Part shown: positions 19,180 through 27,532 of the stretch, in pieces | How the letters are laid out: every line of letters begins with the position of its first letter | Position numbering within the stretch: position 1 is the first letter of the stretch | NCBI GenBank assembly: GCA_963848375.1 | Contig: CAWKDK010000018.1 | Coordinates: 248,001-312,000 of the forward strand | Reading direction: 5' to 3' | Source of the DNA: JAJPJE01 sp963848375 | GTDB taxonomy: Bacteria; Acidobacteriota; Terriglobia; Terriglobales; Acidobacteriaceae | Length of the DNA stretch: 64,000 bases | Notes under the pieces: model-generated | Told to the model about the DNA's origin: nothing | Databases searched by the model: none | What the model saw: the letters and a program-made list of their open reading frames with translations, nothing else | Translations under genes and position numbers: made by a program

Positions 19180-19316
19180 TGCGCTTGAGTGACTTGAATT
19201 TTGCCGCAAGCGAGAGCCATGGTTTCAAAAACCTTCTCGTGCCGGAACGAAGGCTTTTCGTAAGGACGCTTCGCCGGAGTTACCGGCTTCTCGTCAGATT
19301 GATCGGAATCACCCAT
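19152..19316 (-). CDS. Putative RiPP precursor peptide (54 residues)
   Basis: This small ORF fills the gap between the radical SAM gene and the peptidase. It has an acidic N-terminus (MGDSDQSDEK), then a Tyr-x-x-Pro motif (YEKP, residues 19-22). A Phe/Glu-rich stretch (FRHEKVFE) follows, and then a C-terminal half with Cys37 and Cys47 (MALACGKIQV... QCRFN) ending in Lys-Leu-Ser. A YxxP element followed by hydrophobic positions is the known recognition signature for PqqD-like (RRE) proteins in lasso-peptide leaders, and a PqqD-like gene is in this operon. The 90 bases upstream hold a TATACT-like -10 element but no strong ribosome site. The stop lies inside the peptidase gene. Being a real gene is likely from context; that it is a RiPP substrate is inference. 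Confidence 0.68.
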   Translation of the reverse strand: MGDSDQSDEKPVTPAKRPYEKPSFRHEKVFETMALACGKIQVTQAQCRFNRKLS

Positions 19317-19406
19317 GAAATCTCAGACCGCGAAACCAGATTTTGCTTGCGTCAGTATATGCTAGACGGCTTTCCAACTCATGCAATTAGCGAGAGTGAT
19401 TCTGGC

Positions 19407-20477
19407 TCAAAGCTGGATCTGCACTAATTGCGGTTGCGCCGGCAAAACGTCTATCTGTGCCAGGCCGGCTTTTATTTGCGATTTTTCGCAGTCTGCCGAT
19501 GACGGCCCGCGCATGTCGCCTTCCATGTAGGCGAGTCCGGGGCAGCGCGTGCATCCCGAGAGATGATCGCATCCGGAACAGGTATGCAGATCTTTCACGC
19601 GAATGCTGCGCACGCGGTTCATCTGCTCGGAGTGGTACCAGATCTCATTCAGAGGCTGCTCGCGCACGTTGCCGCACGTGATGGGAAACTGCACGCAAGG
19701 GAAGACTTCGCCATAGGGGGATACGTAAACCGAAGTGTGTCCGGCGCTGCAGGGAACGCTCTCCAGAAGATCATCGGTCGTCGGTCCGGCAGGTTTGCAG
19801 AATTCGTGAACGTCGCCGACGAGGGTTGAATCCTGAAAGATCTGCGCAATTTCAGGCCGCGCGAGACGGTGCTGCACGATGGCCATGTCGCCATCGATCT
19901 TGGGCGTGATGGTCGGGTCCATGGTGAAGGCCACGCCGAGTTCTGCGGCTAACGCCTGAACCTCGGGATAGTCGGCGATGTTCGCTCGCATCAGCGGGCA
20001 GGCGATCACCGTAGTCAGTCCCTGGCTGCGTAGGAAGCGAATGGCATTCAGCGAACGCTCGAGGGAGCCGCGAACCTTGGTGATTCCATCATGCACCTCG
20101 GGCCGATGCGAATAGATGCTGATCTGCACTTCGCCAACGTGGAGTTCGCGAAGGCGTTGCGCCTGTTCCGCGCCGATGAGCAATCCGTTGGTCTTGATTT
20201 TTACCGAGAACATCAGCGAACGAGCATAGGCAAGGATGTCAAAGAAGTCCTTGCGCAGAAATGGTTCGCCGCCGCTGAGCGTCAGAATCAGGGTGCCCGC
20301 GGAAGCCGCCTGAAAGAGCACTCGCTTGATCTCATCGGTTGACATCTCGCCGTGATCATCGTGATCGAGATAGCAATGCACGCAACGCTCGTTGCAGCGA
20401 TAGGTCACGTCAAGATGGAGGCTGAAGGGAATGCCGAGCGTGAGCGCGCGAGAGGTGACTTCATCCATCAAGCTCAA
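19407..20477 (-). CDS. Radical SAM/SPASM peptide-modifying enzyme
   Basis: 356 residues. The radical-SAM cluster motif is CNERCVHC (C28, C32, C35) after LDVTYR, and a Gly-rich SAM-binding segment (LTLSGGEPFLRKDF) follows. The C-terminal third holds a SPASM-type set of cysteines: PCSAGH, FPCVQF, TCGNV, then CSGCDHLSGCTRCPG and DCEK, expected to bind one or two auxiliary [4Fe-4S] clusters. Family members such as PqqE, AlbA and MftC modify ribosomal peptides (C-C links, thioethers, decarboxylations). The start overlaps the PqqD-like gene by four bases (ATGA), tying the two together. The precursor-like ORF begins 90 bases downstream. Confidence 0.88.
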   Translation of the reverse strand: MSLMDEVTSRALTLGIPFSLHLDVTYRCNERCVHCYLDHDDHGEMSTDEIKRVLFQAASAGTLILTLSGGEPFLRKDFFDILAYARSLMFSVKIKTNGLLIGAEQAQRLRELHVGEVQISIYSHRPEVHDGITKVRGSLERSLNAIRFLRSQGLTTVIACPLMRANIADYPEVQALAAELGVAFTMDPTITPKIDGDMAIVQHRLARPEIAQIFQDSTLVGDVHEFCKPAGPTTDDLLESVPCSAGHTSVYVSPYGEVFPCVQFPITCGNVREQPLNEIWYHSEQMNRVRSIRVKDLHTCSGCDHLSGCTRCPGLAYMEGDMRGPSSADCEKSQIKAGLAQIDVLPAQPQLVQIQL

Positions 20478-20803
20478 AGTTTGGCCTCCGGCGCGGGCAG
20501 TACTGCTTGCGGATTACGTGGCAGCGGCTGTTCGGAGACCAGCAAGATTCCGTGCTCCGAGCCTTCATTAACGAAGGTGGCTGCGTCTTCGAGCGCGGCG
20601 TCGAAAGGAACTTCGAATTCGGTGCAAACCTTGTCGCGAACAATCTGCTCGAGAGTGGTATCGCCGTCGGCGGAATTCCATATGCAACTGGCCACGGGAT
20701 TCAAGGTGAAGAGCCCGGAGTCCTCAGGGCTGATCACGACGATTTCGCCGCCCATCATGCGAGCGGCAACTGCCTGGCTTCGTCCCACGTAGAGCGACTT
20801 CAT
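20474..20803 (-). CDS. PqqD-like peptide chaperone (RiPP recognition element)
   Basis: About 109 residues from ATG 20803 (a start at 20818 is also possible). The fold signature is a winged-helix-like PqqD domain: ARMMGGEIVVISPEDSGLFTLNPVASCIWNSADGDTTLEQIV, where the 'NPVASCIW' segment corresponds to the helix after the beta-hairpin of PF05402 proteins. These small proteins bind leader peptides and deliver them to radical SAM or cyclase partners. It sits between the HPrK-like gene (overlapping its end) and the radical SAM gene (four-base overlap), so the three are expected in one complex or pathway. The family is fairly clear; the client peptide is inferred to be the ORF at 19152-19316. Confidence 0.85.
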   Translation of the reverse strand: MKSLYVGRSQAVAARMMGGEIVVISPEDSGLFTLNPVASCIWNSADGDTTLEQIVRDKVCTEFEVPFDAALEDAATFVNEGSEHGILLVSEQPLPRNPQAVLPAPEAKL

Positions 20804-21637
20804 GCGACTAGTTTCCATATCTCCGGGTCGGGAAGAAATTCCATCTGTTTAATCGGGACGCTGTCGACGAATCGAATTGCCGCGGCGAGCACCCGCTGAA
20901 CCCACATTGGTTCTTTCGCGAAGAACAGAATATTACGCATCACGGCATGCAGTGCTTCGAAACGTGCGAGCGACGTAATTCGATTTTCAGGCGCGTGCCG
21001 GAGAATGTACATGGCTGCGAGTGGAGCCGAGATCGGTTCTCCGGGACGCGCAAGCTCTCCATAAAAAGGTGTGCCGAAAGCGCGATAGCCGTCGCCTTCA
21101 GGCAGCACGAAGGAAATCTCATCACTCAGCAGGTGAACGGAGTCCGACGCCAGTCGGCACATCGTGGTCTTGCCGGAACCGGAGGGACCTGCGAAGAGAT
21201 ACGCATTCGGGCCCGGCGATCGCGCTGGCGGAATGGAACAGGAAGCCTCCGCGCTCGACTAGCAGCAGCGAATAGACGATGCGCAGGACGGAATCAATCG
21301 CGTAAGGACTGGGTGCCTGATGGATCGTGCCGCGCCCGGTCGACATATTCCATTCGGCGCGAAAGTCGCCGCGGACCATATGGACCTCAGAGTCGGAGAT
21401 GCGAACGGCGAGATCTTCGTCCGGATCTTGCGCAAGCGGTTGCAGCGTGATCTCAAATTCGGCTACGGGTTGGTCCGATTGCGATTCGAACCCTCGGTAA
21501 CGCTCGCGCAGCAACTCCAGGAACCCGCGGTCGTCGACAGAAAGGCGAATCGGAACATTGCCGACGGCGATGGTAAAGCCCGATCGGCTAGAGGTTCTCG
21601 ACGATTCGTGTTTCAGTTCTGATGAGGAATAGGTCAT
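20800..21637 (-). CDS. HPr kinase/phosphorylase-like kinase, one frameshift
   Basis: Two frames join at the GGG/CCC run near 21209-21215; removing one base gives a continuous 278-residue protein with LFAGPSGSGKTT, the P-loop of HprK-type kinases, followed by LLSDEISFV with the Asp/Glu pair. The N-terminal domain lacks the full HprK N-domain, as in the 'HPrK-related kinase' families found in RiPP and exosortase loci. The start is uncertain: I chose ATG 21637 (MTYSSSELK), while 21679 is also possible. In lasso-peptide clusters a homologous kinase phosphorylates the C-terminal Ser of the precursor, and the candidate precursor here also ends in Ser. It is the first gene of the operon. Confidence 0.8.
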
Positions 21638-21713
21638 TGCGCGCGGTTGGTCGAAGGTTACCGAATTGAAAAAGAGCATGCAAAAGGAATATGGTCCGCG
21701 AATCCTCCGGGTA

Positions 21714-21738
21714 CCCCCCTCCCCCTCCCCCCGGTCCC
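21714..21738 (-). promoter_or_regulatory. G-quadruplex-forming motif upstream of the RiPP operon
   Basis: On the minus strand four G-runs (3, 6, 5 and 6 G) are separated by loops of ACC, A and A. This is a strong intramolecular quadruplex pattern, 77 bases upstream of the chosen HPrK start and in the non-template strand of that operon. It could affect transcription or RNA structure. It is also a place where sequencing errors are common. Confidence 0.5.
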
Positions 21739-21773
21739 GCATTCTAAAGGGGTTACAGCCATGGGACGAGGCT

Positions 21774-21827
21774 TGTCCCGGCAAACAAAGGACTTAGTCC
21801 CATCGTCCCGCATAACAAAGGACTTAG
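21774..21827. repeat. Two-copy imperfect tandem repeat, 30-bp period
   Basis: Two copies of a 24-base unit (GTCCCG, three variable bases, then AACAAAGGACTTAG) lie 30 bases apart at 21774-21797 and 21804-21827. GGACTTAGTCC within the first copy is itself palindromic. The function is unknown. Confidence 0.7.
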
Positions 21828-21866
21828 CTGCAGTAGTTAGTAATTAGTAGTCAGTAGTTAGTAAAA
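21828..21866. repeat. TAGT-rich low-complexity tract
   Basis: About 39 bases built from AGTAGTTAGT/AATTAGTAGT variants directly after the 30-bp repeat. A similar tract occurs at 32375-32424, so this is a recurring intergenic element in this genome. The rest of the gap (21867-22090) is AT-richer and holds a TTGACA element at 22003-22008 but no clear gene. Confidence 0.65.
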
Positions 21867-22090
21867 GCAAAATCAAAGATATCTCGAACGCCAGTGCCTA
21901 TCTCTATTGTGGCAAATTTGAGGGCAGCTACTAGACACTTTCGCGAAGTTTATTTTCGGCTTGGAATGAGAGAGTTGGATGGAAATTGCAAGAGTTGGGG
22001 GCTTGACATCTTTTTATGATGGCCGGCACGAAGAAGACCAGCCGGGCTCCGTTCAGAAGACTTCGTGCATCGCGTTAGAATCATACGGCT

Positions 22091-22621
22091 ATGAACATCT
22101 ATTTTTTGCGCCATGCGAGTGCGGGTTCACACAAGGCGAATCTGGCAGCAGATGAGCGGCGTCCCTTGGATCCAGATGGCATCCAGCAATGCGGAGTGAT
22201 TGGGCGCGCGTTGGCGGAGCTTGAGGTGAAGCTCGACATCGTGATTTCCAGTCCGCTGAAGCGCGCGCAACAGACCGCTGAGCTCGTGGCGCGTGAAATC
22301 GGCTACGAGAACAGGATTGAGTTTTCCGATGCCCTTCGCCCGGAAGCGAATTACCGCGCGTTTGAGCAGTTGCTGCAAAGCTATGCCAAAAAAGACGAGA
22401 TCATGGTGGTTGGGCACAATCCCACGCTGAGCGAGTTTCTCAGCCTGCTGATCAGCGGGGGCGCGAGCCATACGGCAGTGGAATTGAAAAAGGGCGCCAT
22501 TGCCAAGGTTCCTATGGATGGGAACTCGTCTGCGTTGCAATGGTGCTTTACGCCGAAAGCGGCGCGCGCGATTCAGGAAGGTGGAAGTACCAAGTCGCGA
22601 CCGAAGACTTCCCGGAAGTAA
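22091..22621 (+). CDS. sixA: SixA-like phosphohistidine phosphatase
   Basis: 176 residues. The histidine phosphatase signature Arg7-His8 (FLRHASAG) opens the protein, with the second catalytic region VVGHNPTLSEFL near residue 107 and SSPLKRAQQTAELV between. SixA enzymes remove phosphate from histidines of phosphorelay proteins, notably Hpt domains and nitrogen PTS proteins. The last 49 bases overlap the end of the convergent Ppx/GppA gene. SixA and Ppx neighbours recur in polyphosphate/phosphate loci of several phyla. The C-terminal 20 residues are basic and variable. Confidence 0.88.
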   Translation: MNIYFLRHASAGSHKANLAADERRPLDPDGIQQCGVIGRALAELEVKLDIVISSPLKRAQQTAELVAREIGYENRIEFSDALRPEANYRAFEQLLQSYAKKDEIMVVGHNPTLSEFLSLLISGGASHTAVELKKGAIAKVPMDGNSSALQWCFTPKAARAIQEGGSTKSRPKTSRK

Positions 22622-24099
22622 GGTGCTTCCTTCGAGAGACTCCAGAGTTCGAGTTCGGCGCCGCCACGTTTGGTCTCGAAAGTAAATAGCACGCTTCCAT
22701 CCTTCAACTTCGCTTTCACTTTCTTTACGGCGCCACGCCGACCCTGATCGAGCGCACGTGCCATGCGCAGAATCGACACAGCTTGCGGAATCAGATTGCG
22801 TTGAGCAAGGGGAACTGCCCGCATCGCGCGATCACCCGGGGTAGGCCGCGTCTTTCCGAGATAGCGTGCGATGGCCGCGATCACGCGGCGTTGTTCGGAG
22901 CTGTAGCCAAAAATTTCCGAGTTGGCGATCAGGTAATAGGCGTGCCGATGGCGTCCCGTTCGATTCACGAACGACCCAACATCGCTGAGCAGAGCCGCCG
23001 CTGCGATCCATTCGCGATAGTCGGGCGGAAGGTGATGCACGCGCTTGAGTTCCTGAAAGAGTTGTACCGCGAGATCCTGAACATGCTCGGCGGCGGGGAT
23101 CTGAACATCGTAGCGCGCAGCGGTATCGTGCAGCGCAGCAATGCGTTCTGATTCGATACGCCGATGAATGGAAGCGCGCCGATCGTACTCCGCTGCCATC
23201 TGCGCGAGCAATCCGTCGCGTAAGCCGAGTGGCGAATAGCGAAACCCAGGAAGGCTGAGACGCTCGATCAGTTCGCGATAAACGAATGCTCCCGCGAGGA
23301 TGATTTCCGCACGTCGCGGTCCGAGGCCAGGAAGGCGTTTGCGTTGTTCGAGCGTGAGCTTTGCCAATCGGTCGGTGATTCTCGCGAGGGCCGCACGCGA
23401 GACGGTGACCGCCTGACCATGCTCCACGTCTTCACGTCCGGCTGCAATGCCAGCCAGTGCCGCGGCGGTGCCGGAGGTCGCAATGGTCATCTGCACGTCC
23501 TGCTTGCGCATGCGTCCATGCAGGCGATTTACTTCTTCCGCGATGAACTCTTCTAATCGGCCAAGCTGCTTCTTCTTCGGAGGATCGTCGGGAAGGAACT
23601 CTTGTGTAAGACGAACTGCGCCGAGCGGCAGGCTGATCATGGAACGAATCTGCCCATCGACGGAGACCGTTACTTCGCAACTGCCACCACCGAGATCAAA
23701 GAGCATGAGGCGCGATGCCGCGAAATGCGATCGCGAGAGGACGCCCAGGTGGATGAGACGGCCTTCTTCCAGTCCAGAGATGATCTCGACGCGCCATCCG
23801 GTGGCCGAGCGTACCCACTCGATGAAACTCGCGCCGTTTTGTGCGTCGCGAAGGGCGCTGGTGGCCACGACTTTCACCTGATCCGCATGAAAGGTCTGCG
23901 TAGCTTTGTGAAAGCGGCGCAGAACTTTTACGGTGGCGGCGATGGCCTGTGGATCGAGAATTCCGGTGGAGAAAACAGTGCGGCCCAGTCGCGTGACTTC
24001 GCGATCTTCGTGGACGACGTGGAGACGATGTGCGTCCAGCGTCGCGATCTTGAGACGAACCGAGTTGGCGCCGATATCAACCGCCGCAAAAGTTGGCAT
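22573..24099 (-). CDS. ppx: Ppx/GppA exopolyphosphatase / pppGpp phosphohydrolase
   Basis: 508 residues from ATG 24099 (a start eight codons upstream is less likely). The N-terminal ASKHA ATPase fold shows FAAVDIGANSVRLKIA, GLEEGRLIHLGVL and LFDLGGGSCEVTVS, with TSGTAAALAG later; the C-terminal third is an HD-like helical domain (YREWIAAAALLSDVGSFVN and RHRHAYYLIANSEIFGY). The family hydrolyses polyphosphate or pppGpp. The long C-terminal domain favours the two-domain Ppx type. It overlaps the convergent sixA. Its promoter must lie in the 24100-24442 gap, which also contains an 11-bp-spaced direct repeat. Confidence 0.9.
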   Translation of the reverse strand: MPTFAAVDIGANSVRLKIATLDAHRLHVVHEDREVTRLGRTVFSTGILDPQAIAATVKVLRRFHKATQTFHADQVKVVATSALRDAQNGASFIEWVRSATGWRVEIISGLEEGRLIHLGVLSRSHFAASRLMLFDLGGGSCEVTVSVDGQIRSMISLPLGAVRLTQEFLPDDPPKKKQLGRLEEFIAEEVNRLHGRMRKQDVQMTIATSGTAAALAGIAAGREDVEHGQAVTVSRAALARITDRLAKLTLEQRKRLPGLGPRRAEIILAGAFVYRELIERLSLPGFRYSPLGLRDGLLAQMAAEYDRRASIHRRIESERIAALHDTAARYDVQIPAAEHVQDLAVQLFQELKRVHHLPPDYREWIAAAALLSDVGSFVNRTGRHRHAYYLIANSEIFGYSSEQRRVIAAIARYLGKTRPTPGDRAMRAVPLAQRNLIPQAVSILRMARALDQGRRGAVKKVKAKLKDGSVLFTFETKRGGAELELWSLSKEAPYFREVFGRDLVLPPS

Positions 24100-24329
24100 C
24101 GTTAGCTCGCTAGGCGAAGTCAACAGAGTGTGTTGCCGGGTGTTGCTGAGGTGCGGCTTTCAATGTTTCACGTTGAAGGGTCGGGTCGCAAGTCTGCGGT
24201 GGATAACGTGCAAAAAGGTTCATTTGCGGAAGGATTTTGACCAGGCTTTCACGATTCGTGCCCTGATTGGGATTTTTTATACTCGTCATTTCCCGGTAAG
24301 TAGTTGAGCCAAAGTGAGTTTGTGCCAAT

Positions 24330-24351
24330 TGTTAACAGAATGTTAAATGTA
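24330..24351 (+). promoter_or_regulatory. OmpR/PhoB-type direct repeat (11-bp spacing)
   Basis: TGTTAA occurs at 24330-24335 and 24341-24346, exactly 11 bases apart, with similar flanks. OmpR/PhoB-family regulators bind such 11-bp direct repeats. It lies about 95 bases before the small gene at 24443, and an OmpR-family regulator is encoded at 24689-25381. The link is inferred. The rest of the 24100-24442 gap shows nothing else convincing. Confidence 0.4.
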
Positions 24352-24442
24352 GCCATGAGCGCCCGGTTTCATGGCAGTTTCCTTTACTTGGCTAGGGCCA
24401 GCGGTTTAACCTTCTAGTTGAAACCAAGCAGGAGCAAATTCT

Positions 24443-24640
24443 GTGAATGACCAGCAACAACGTGAACGCATCTGGATTTCTCCGCAGAAATTTTGGGCAG
24501 TTACAAAAAACATGTCGTCGGAAGAAACCGAAAAGCTAATGGATACGGTTACACAACTTGCGCAGGAAGATCGAATCGACCTTCTGAAGAAATTTGAATT
24601 TATTTCTGTTGGTGACCCTTACCATCGTCAAGCCTGCTAA
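24443..24640 (+). CDS. Small conserved-looking protein, unknown function
   Basis: 65 residues, starting at GTG 24443 with a good AGGAG eight bases upstream, which is the main support for its being a gene. It is soluble and charged, with two predicted helices (SPQKFWAVTKNMSSEETEKLM and QEDRIDLLKKFEFISVG) and one C-terminal Cys; there is no signal or membrane segment. I do not recognise a family. Its upstream region has the TGTTAA direct repeat, and the convergent OmpR-family response regulator gene ends 49 bases after its stop. It could be a target of that regulator, which the sequence alone cannot show. Confidence 0.6.
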   Translation: MNDQQQRERIWISPQKFWAVTKNMSSEETEKLMDTVTQLAQEDRIDLLKKFEFISVGDPYHRQAC

Positions 24641-24688
24641 GACAGGCAGAGATCCCTCGGCGGGCAGCTTCCTTCTTTTCTGTTCTAT

Positions 24689-25381
24689 TCACTTGGGGAA
24701 AACAAAACGGTAGCCCGCGCCTCTAACGGTGCGCAGATACTTGGGCCGATTTGGGTCGTCTTCGATCTTGTCGCGTAACTTGCTGACATAGACGTCCACC
24801 GAACGAGGACTGACGAAGCGACTATTTCCCCATATTGCCTGCAGCAACCGGTCGCGGCTGAAGACAAGTCCGGGTGAGCGAGCGAGGAATTCGAGCAGAC
24901 GGAATTCCAGCGTAGTTGTTTTTACTTCCTTATCTCCGACGCGCAGAACCATCGCGGAGAGATCCAGTTCAACATCTCCGAAGCGAATGACCGAACCAGG
25001 TACCCGGCCGCTGGTGCGGCGCAGCACAGCTTCTACGCGCGCCAGAACTTCCCGCGGACTAAAGGGCTTGGTGATGTAATCGTCCGCGCCACACTCCAGT
25101 CCAACTACGCGGTCGTCTTCACTGATGCGCGCGGTGATGAAGATGACGGGAACTGAAGCGAGATGCGCGGTGCTGCGGATTCGACGGCAGGCTTCCAGTC
25201 CATTCTCGCCAGGTAACATGATGTCCATCAAAAACAGCGATGGTGGTTCAGCTTGCGCACGCGTCAGAGCCGGCTCGACGCGCTCGAAAACAGACGCCTC
25301 ATAACCAGAACTGTCCAGGTGGAACTTCAACAGTCTTGAGATGTCCGATTCATCTTCCACTATGAAAATGGACTGCTTCAT
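24689..25381 (-). CDS. OmpR/PhoB-family response regulator
   Basis: 230 residues from ATG 25381; the longer frame adds an unconserved leader. The receiver domain has VEDESDI near the N-terminus, the phospho-acceptor Asp in LFLMDIMLPGENG, and Lys in YITKPFSPREVL. The C-terminal winged helix ends with SRDRLLQAIWG...RSVDVYVSKLRDKIEDDPNRPKYL in the usual DNA-binding arrangement, most like PhoB. No sensor kinase is adjacent, so it is an orphan here. Its neighbours Ppx and SixA hint at phosphate metabolism. Candidate targets include the 11-bp-spaced repeat at 24330. Confidence 0.92.
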   Translation of the reverse strand: MKQSIFIVEDESDISRLLKFHLDSSGYEASVFERVEPALTRAQAEPPSLFLMDIMLPGENGLEACRRIRSTAHLASVPVIFITARISEDDRVVGLECGADDYITKPFSPREVLARVEAVLRRTSGRVPGSVIRFGDVELDLSAMVLRVGDKEVKTTTLEFRLLEFLARSPGLVFSRDRLLQAIWGNSRFVSPRSVDVYVSKLRDKIEDDPNRPKYLRTVRGAGYRFVFPK

Positions 25382-25558
25382 GCGCTTCCTGACACAACGT
25401 GATCGTGACAGCACATTGAAGCTAGCTGGCGAGTGTGAATTCGAGGTTAATGCTGCGTGAAAACGCATTTACATGCGCGGTTTATCAGAGAGGTGCGGGG
25501 CGCGATTTTGAAGCGGGCTTCATCTTCTTTTAATGCGGCGTATGTATAAACGGAGACG

Positions 25559-26406
25559 ATGGAGCCGGTTTTTGACACGCTTATCCTCTCGGATCTGCAT
25601 CTTGGATCGGAGCTGAGCCGTGCAAGCGACGCCGTACGCATGCTAAAGCGCATGAGATTCCGGCGGCTGATCCTGTTGGGCGACATTTTCTCCGACCTGA
25701 ATTTCCATCGCCTGAAAAAACAACACTGGCGATTCCTCTCCTACATACGGAAGTTGTCGAACCCGAAGCGTGGCGTAGAAGTTGTGTGGGTGGAAGGCAA
25801 TCACGATCGTGGACTGGCGACGATGATGGCTCACCTGGTGGGCGTGCGCGTGTATCACGAATATTTCTGGCAATCGAATGGGCGGCTGTGTTTGGCGGTC
25901 CATGGACATCAGTTTGACGGTTCGTGAGCCGGAATGCCTTCCTGAGCAAGGCCGCGACTGTGTTCCATTTGAACGTGCAGAAGCTGGATCTAAGGAACAA
26001 ATTCTTTTCACGGATGCTGGACAAGCTAAGTACGCGTTGGCTGCGATTGACGGAGAAGGTTGCCGAAGGCGCACTTCGTCATGCGAAGCTGAAAGGCGCC
26101 GAGCTGGTGTTTTGCGGGCATACGCATCACGCGCTCGAACTCGAGGCCGCGGGTGTGCATTACTTCAATACGGGATGCTGGACGAACGGACGGCCAACGT
26201 ACGTCACCATCCTGAACGGTGAAGTACAGATTCGCGAATACGAGGCGCCAGCCATCGTTGAGCCCGATGTTGACGCCGATTCTCTCCTCGAAGAAGACGC
26301 CTTTCTCACGGGCGTAAGATCTCGCGCAATCCCCCCAATCTGCATGCTTGACTCCGGCGATTTAAGCCATCTCCGGCCTGGGGGCTCAGGTAGAATCGTC
26401 GGTTAA
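25559..26406 (+). CDS. Calcineurin-like metallophosphoesterase (LpxH-like), one frameshift
   Basis: The first frame (25559-25927) has LILSDLHLGSE, LLGDIFSDL, WVEGNHDRG and VHGHQFD; the second (to 26406) resumes FVSRNAFLSKAA and has FCGHTHHALELE and YFNTGCWTNG. These are the five metal-binding blocks in order, so it is one gene missing a single base at about 25917-25919 (corrected length 282 residues). The arrangement resembles UDP-2,3-diacylglucosamine diphosphatase-like phosphoesterases, possibly acting in envelope lipid metabolism. Other phosphodiester substrates remain possible. The start ATG lies just before the family's conserved N-terminus. GalE follows 24 bases later. Confidence 0.82.
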
Positions 26407-26430
26407 TTCCATACGCCTTACGGAGAGACG

Positions 26431-27412
26431 GTGAACGTACTTGTGACCGGGGGAGCCGGTTATATCGGCAGCGTGGTTGCGCATGAACTGGTGAAGGCTG
26501 GGCACAAGGTGGTTGTCTATGACAACTTGAGCCATGGATATCGCGCCGCAGTCCCGAAAGAAGCGGAGTTCGTACAAGGGGAAGTAGGAGATGCGCGTGC
26601 CGTAACTGAGGTTCTGCGTAAACACCAGATCGAAGCTGTGATGCATTTCGCTGCGCTGATCGAAGTAGGCGAGTCGATGCGTGTGCCGGAGCGCTACTTC
26701 CAGAACAATACCGGCGCGACGTTAACGCTGCTCGAAGCGATGGTCGCCAATGGCGTGAGCAAGTTTGTATTTTCGTCGACTGCCGCGCTATATGGCGAAC
26801 CTGAGAGTACACCGATCCCCGAGTCAGCTGCGCTTAGGCCGGCGAATGCATATGGCGAATCCAAGCTGCTGGTGGAGCGAATGCTCGATTGGCTGAATCG
26901 CATTCACGGATTTCGTTATGCAAGCCTGCGCTATTTCAATGCTGCCGGAGCTGCCGGGGAATTGGGCGAGGCGCACGAGCCGGAGTCTCACCTGATCCCA
27001 TTGGTGCTGCAGGTGCCACTGGGGAAGAGACAATCGGTATCAATTTTTGGATCGGACTATTCCACGGCGGATGGAACTTGTGTGCGCGACTACGTTCATG
27101 TGCTTGACCTGGCGCAGGCGCATCTGTTGGCGGTCGAGGCGCTGGGTGAACAGACGAAGCTCATCTTCAACATTGGGAGCGGACACGGTTTCAGCGTCCG
27201 CGAAGTGATCGAAACGGCGCGCAGGATAACGGGGCATGCGATTCCGGCGATTGAATCGCCACGGCGTCCGGGGGATCCGGCGGTGCTGGTAGCAAGCTCG
27301 GAAAAGATTCGGTCAGAGCTGAAGTGGAAGCCGCAACACGCCGCGATTGGAGGATATTATCGGTAGCGCGTGGGAGTGGCACCGGAATCATCCGCGGGGA
27401 TACCGCGGCTAG
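26431..27412 (+). CDS. galE: UDP-glucose 4-epimerase, one frameshift
   Basis: Start GTG 26431 with GGAGAG upstream. An extended SDR: NAD-binding TGGAGYIGS at residues 5-13, the Ser/Thr-Tyr-Lys set (VFSSTAALYGEP, then NAYGESKLLVE) and CVRDYVHVLDLAQAH. The open frame stops at 27366, but removing one base near 27341-27345 continues into EDIIGSAWEWHRNHPRGY, the canonical GalE C-terminus, and gives 326 residues. It interconverts UDP-glucose and UDP-galactose for envelope polysaccharides. The change is almost certainly a sequence artefact. Confidence 0.9.
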
Positions 27413-27532
27413 CCTCTCATTCTGCCCTTCGCGAGACCGGGCCCCCGCTGATTCGCTCTTAGCTCTTCACAAAGCACAAAAACATTCGCGCAATCGCGCT
27501 GCAACGAATCCAACCTGGCGGGGACGGATTGA

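Noticed and set aside
22573..24099. Long plus-strand ORFs inside the Ppx gene (for example 23602-24105)
   Set aside because: They are antisense shadows; the minus-strand Ppx frame has complete family motifs.
24157..24178. parS-like sequence TGTTTCACGTTGAAGG
   Set aside because: Matches only 12 of 16 bases of the consensus and is not palindromic; no parAB gene nearby.
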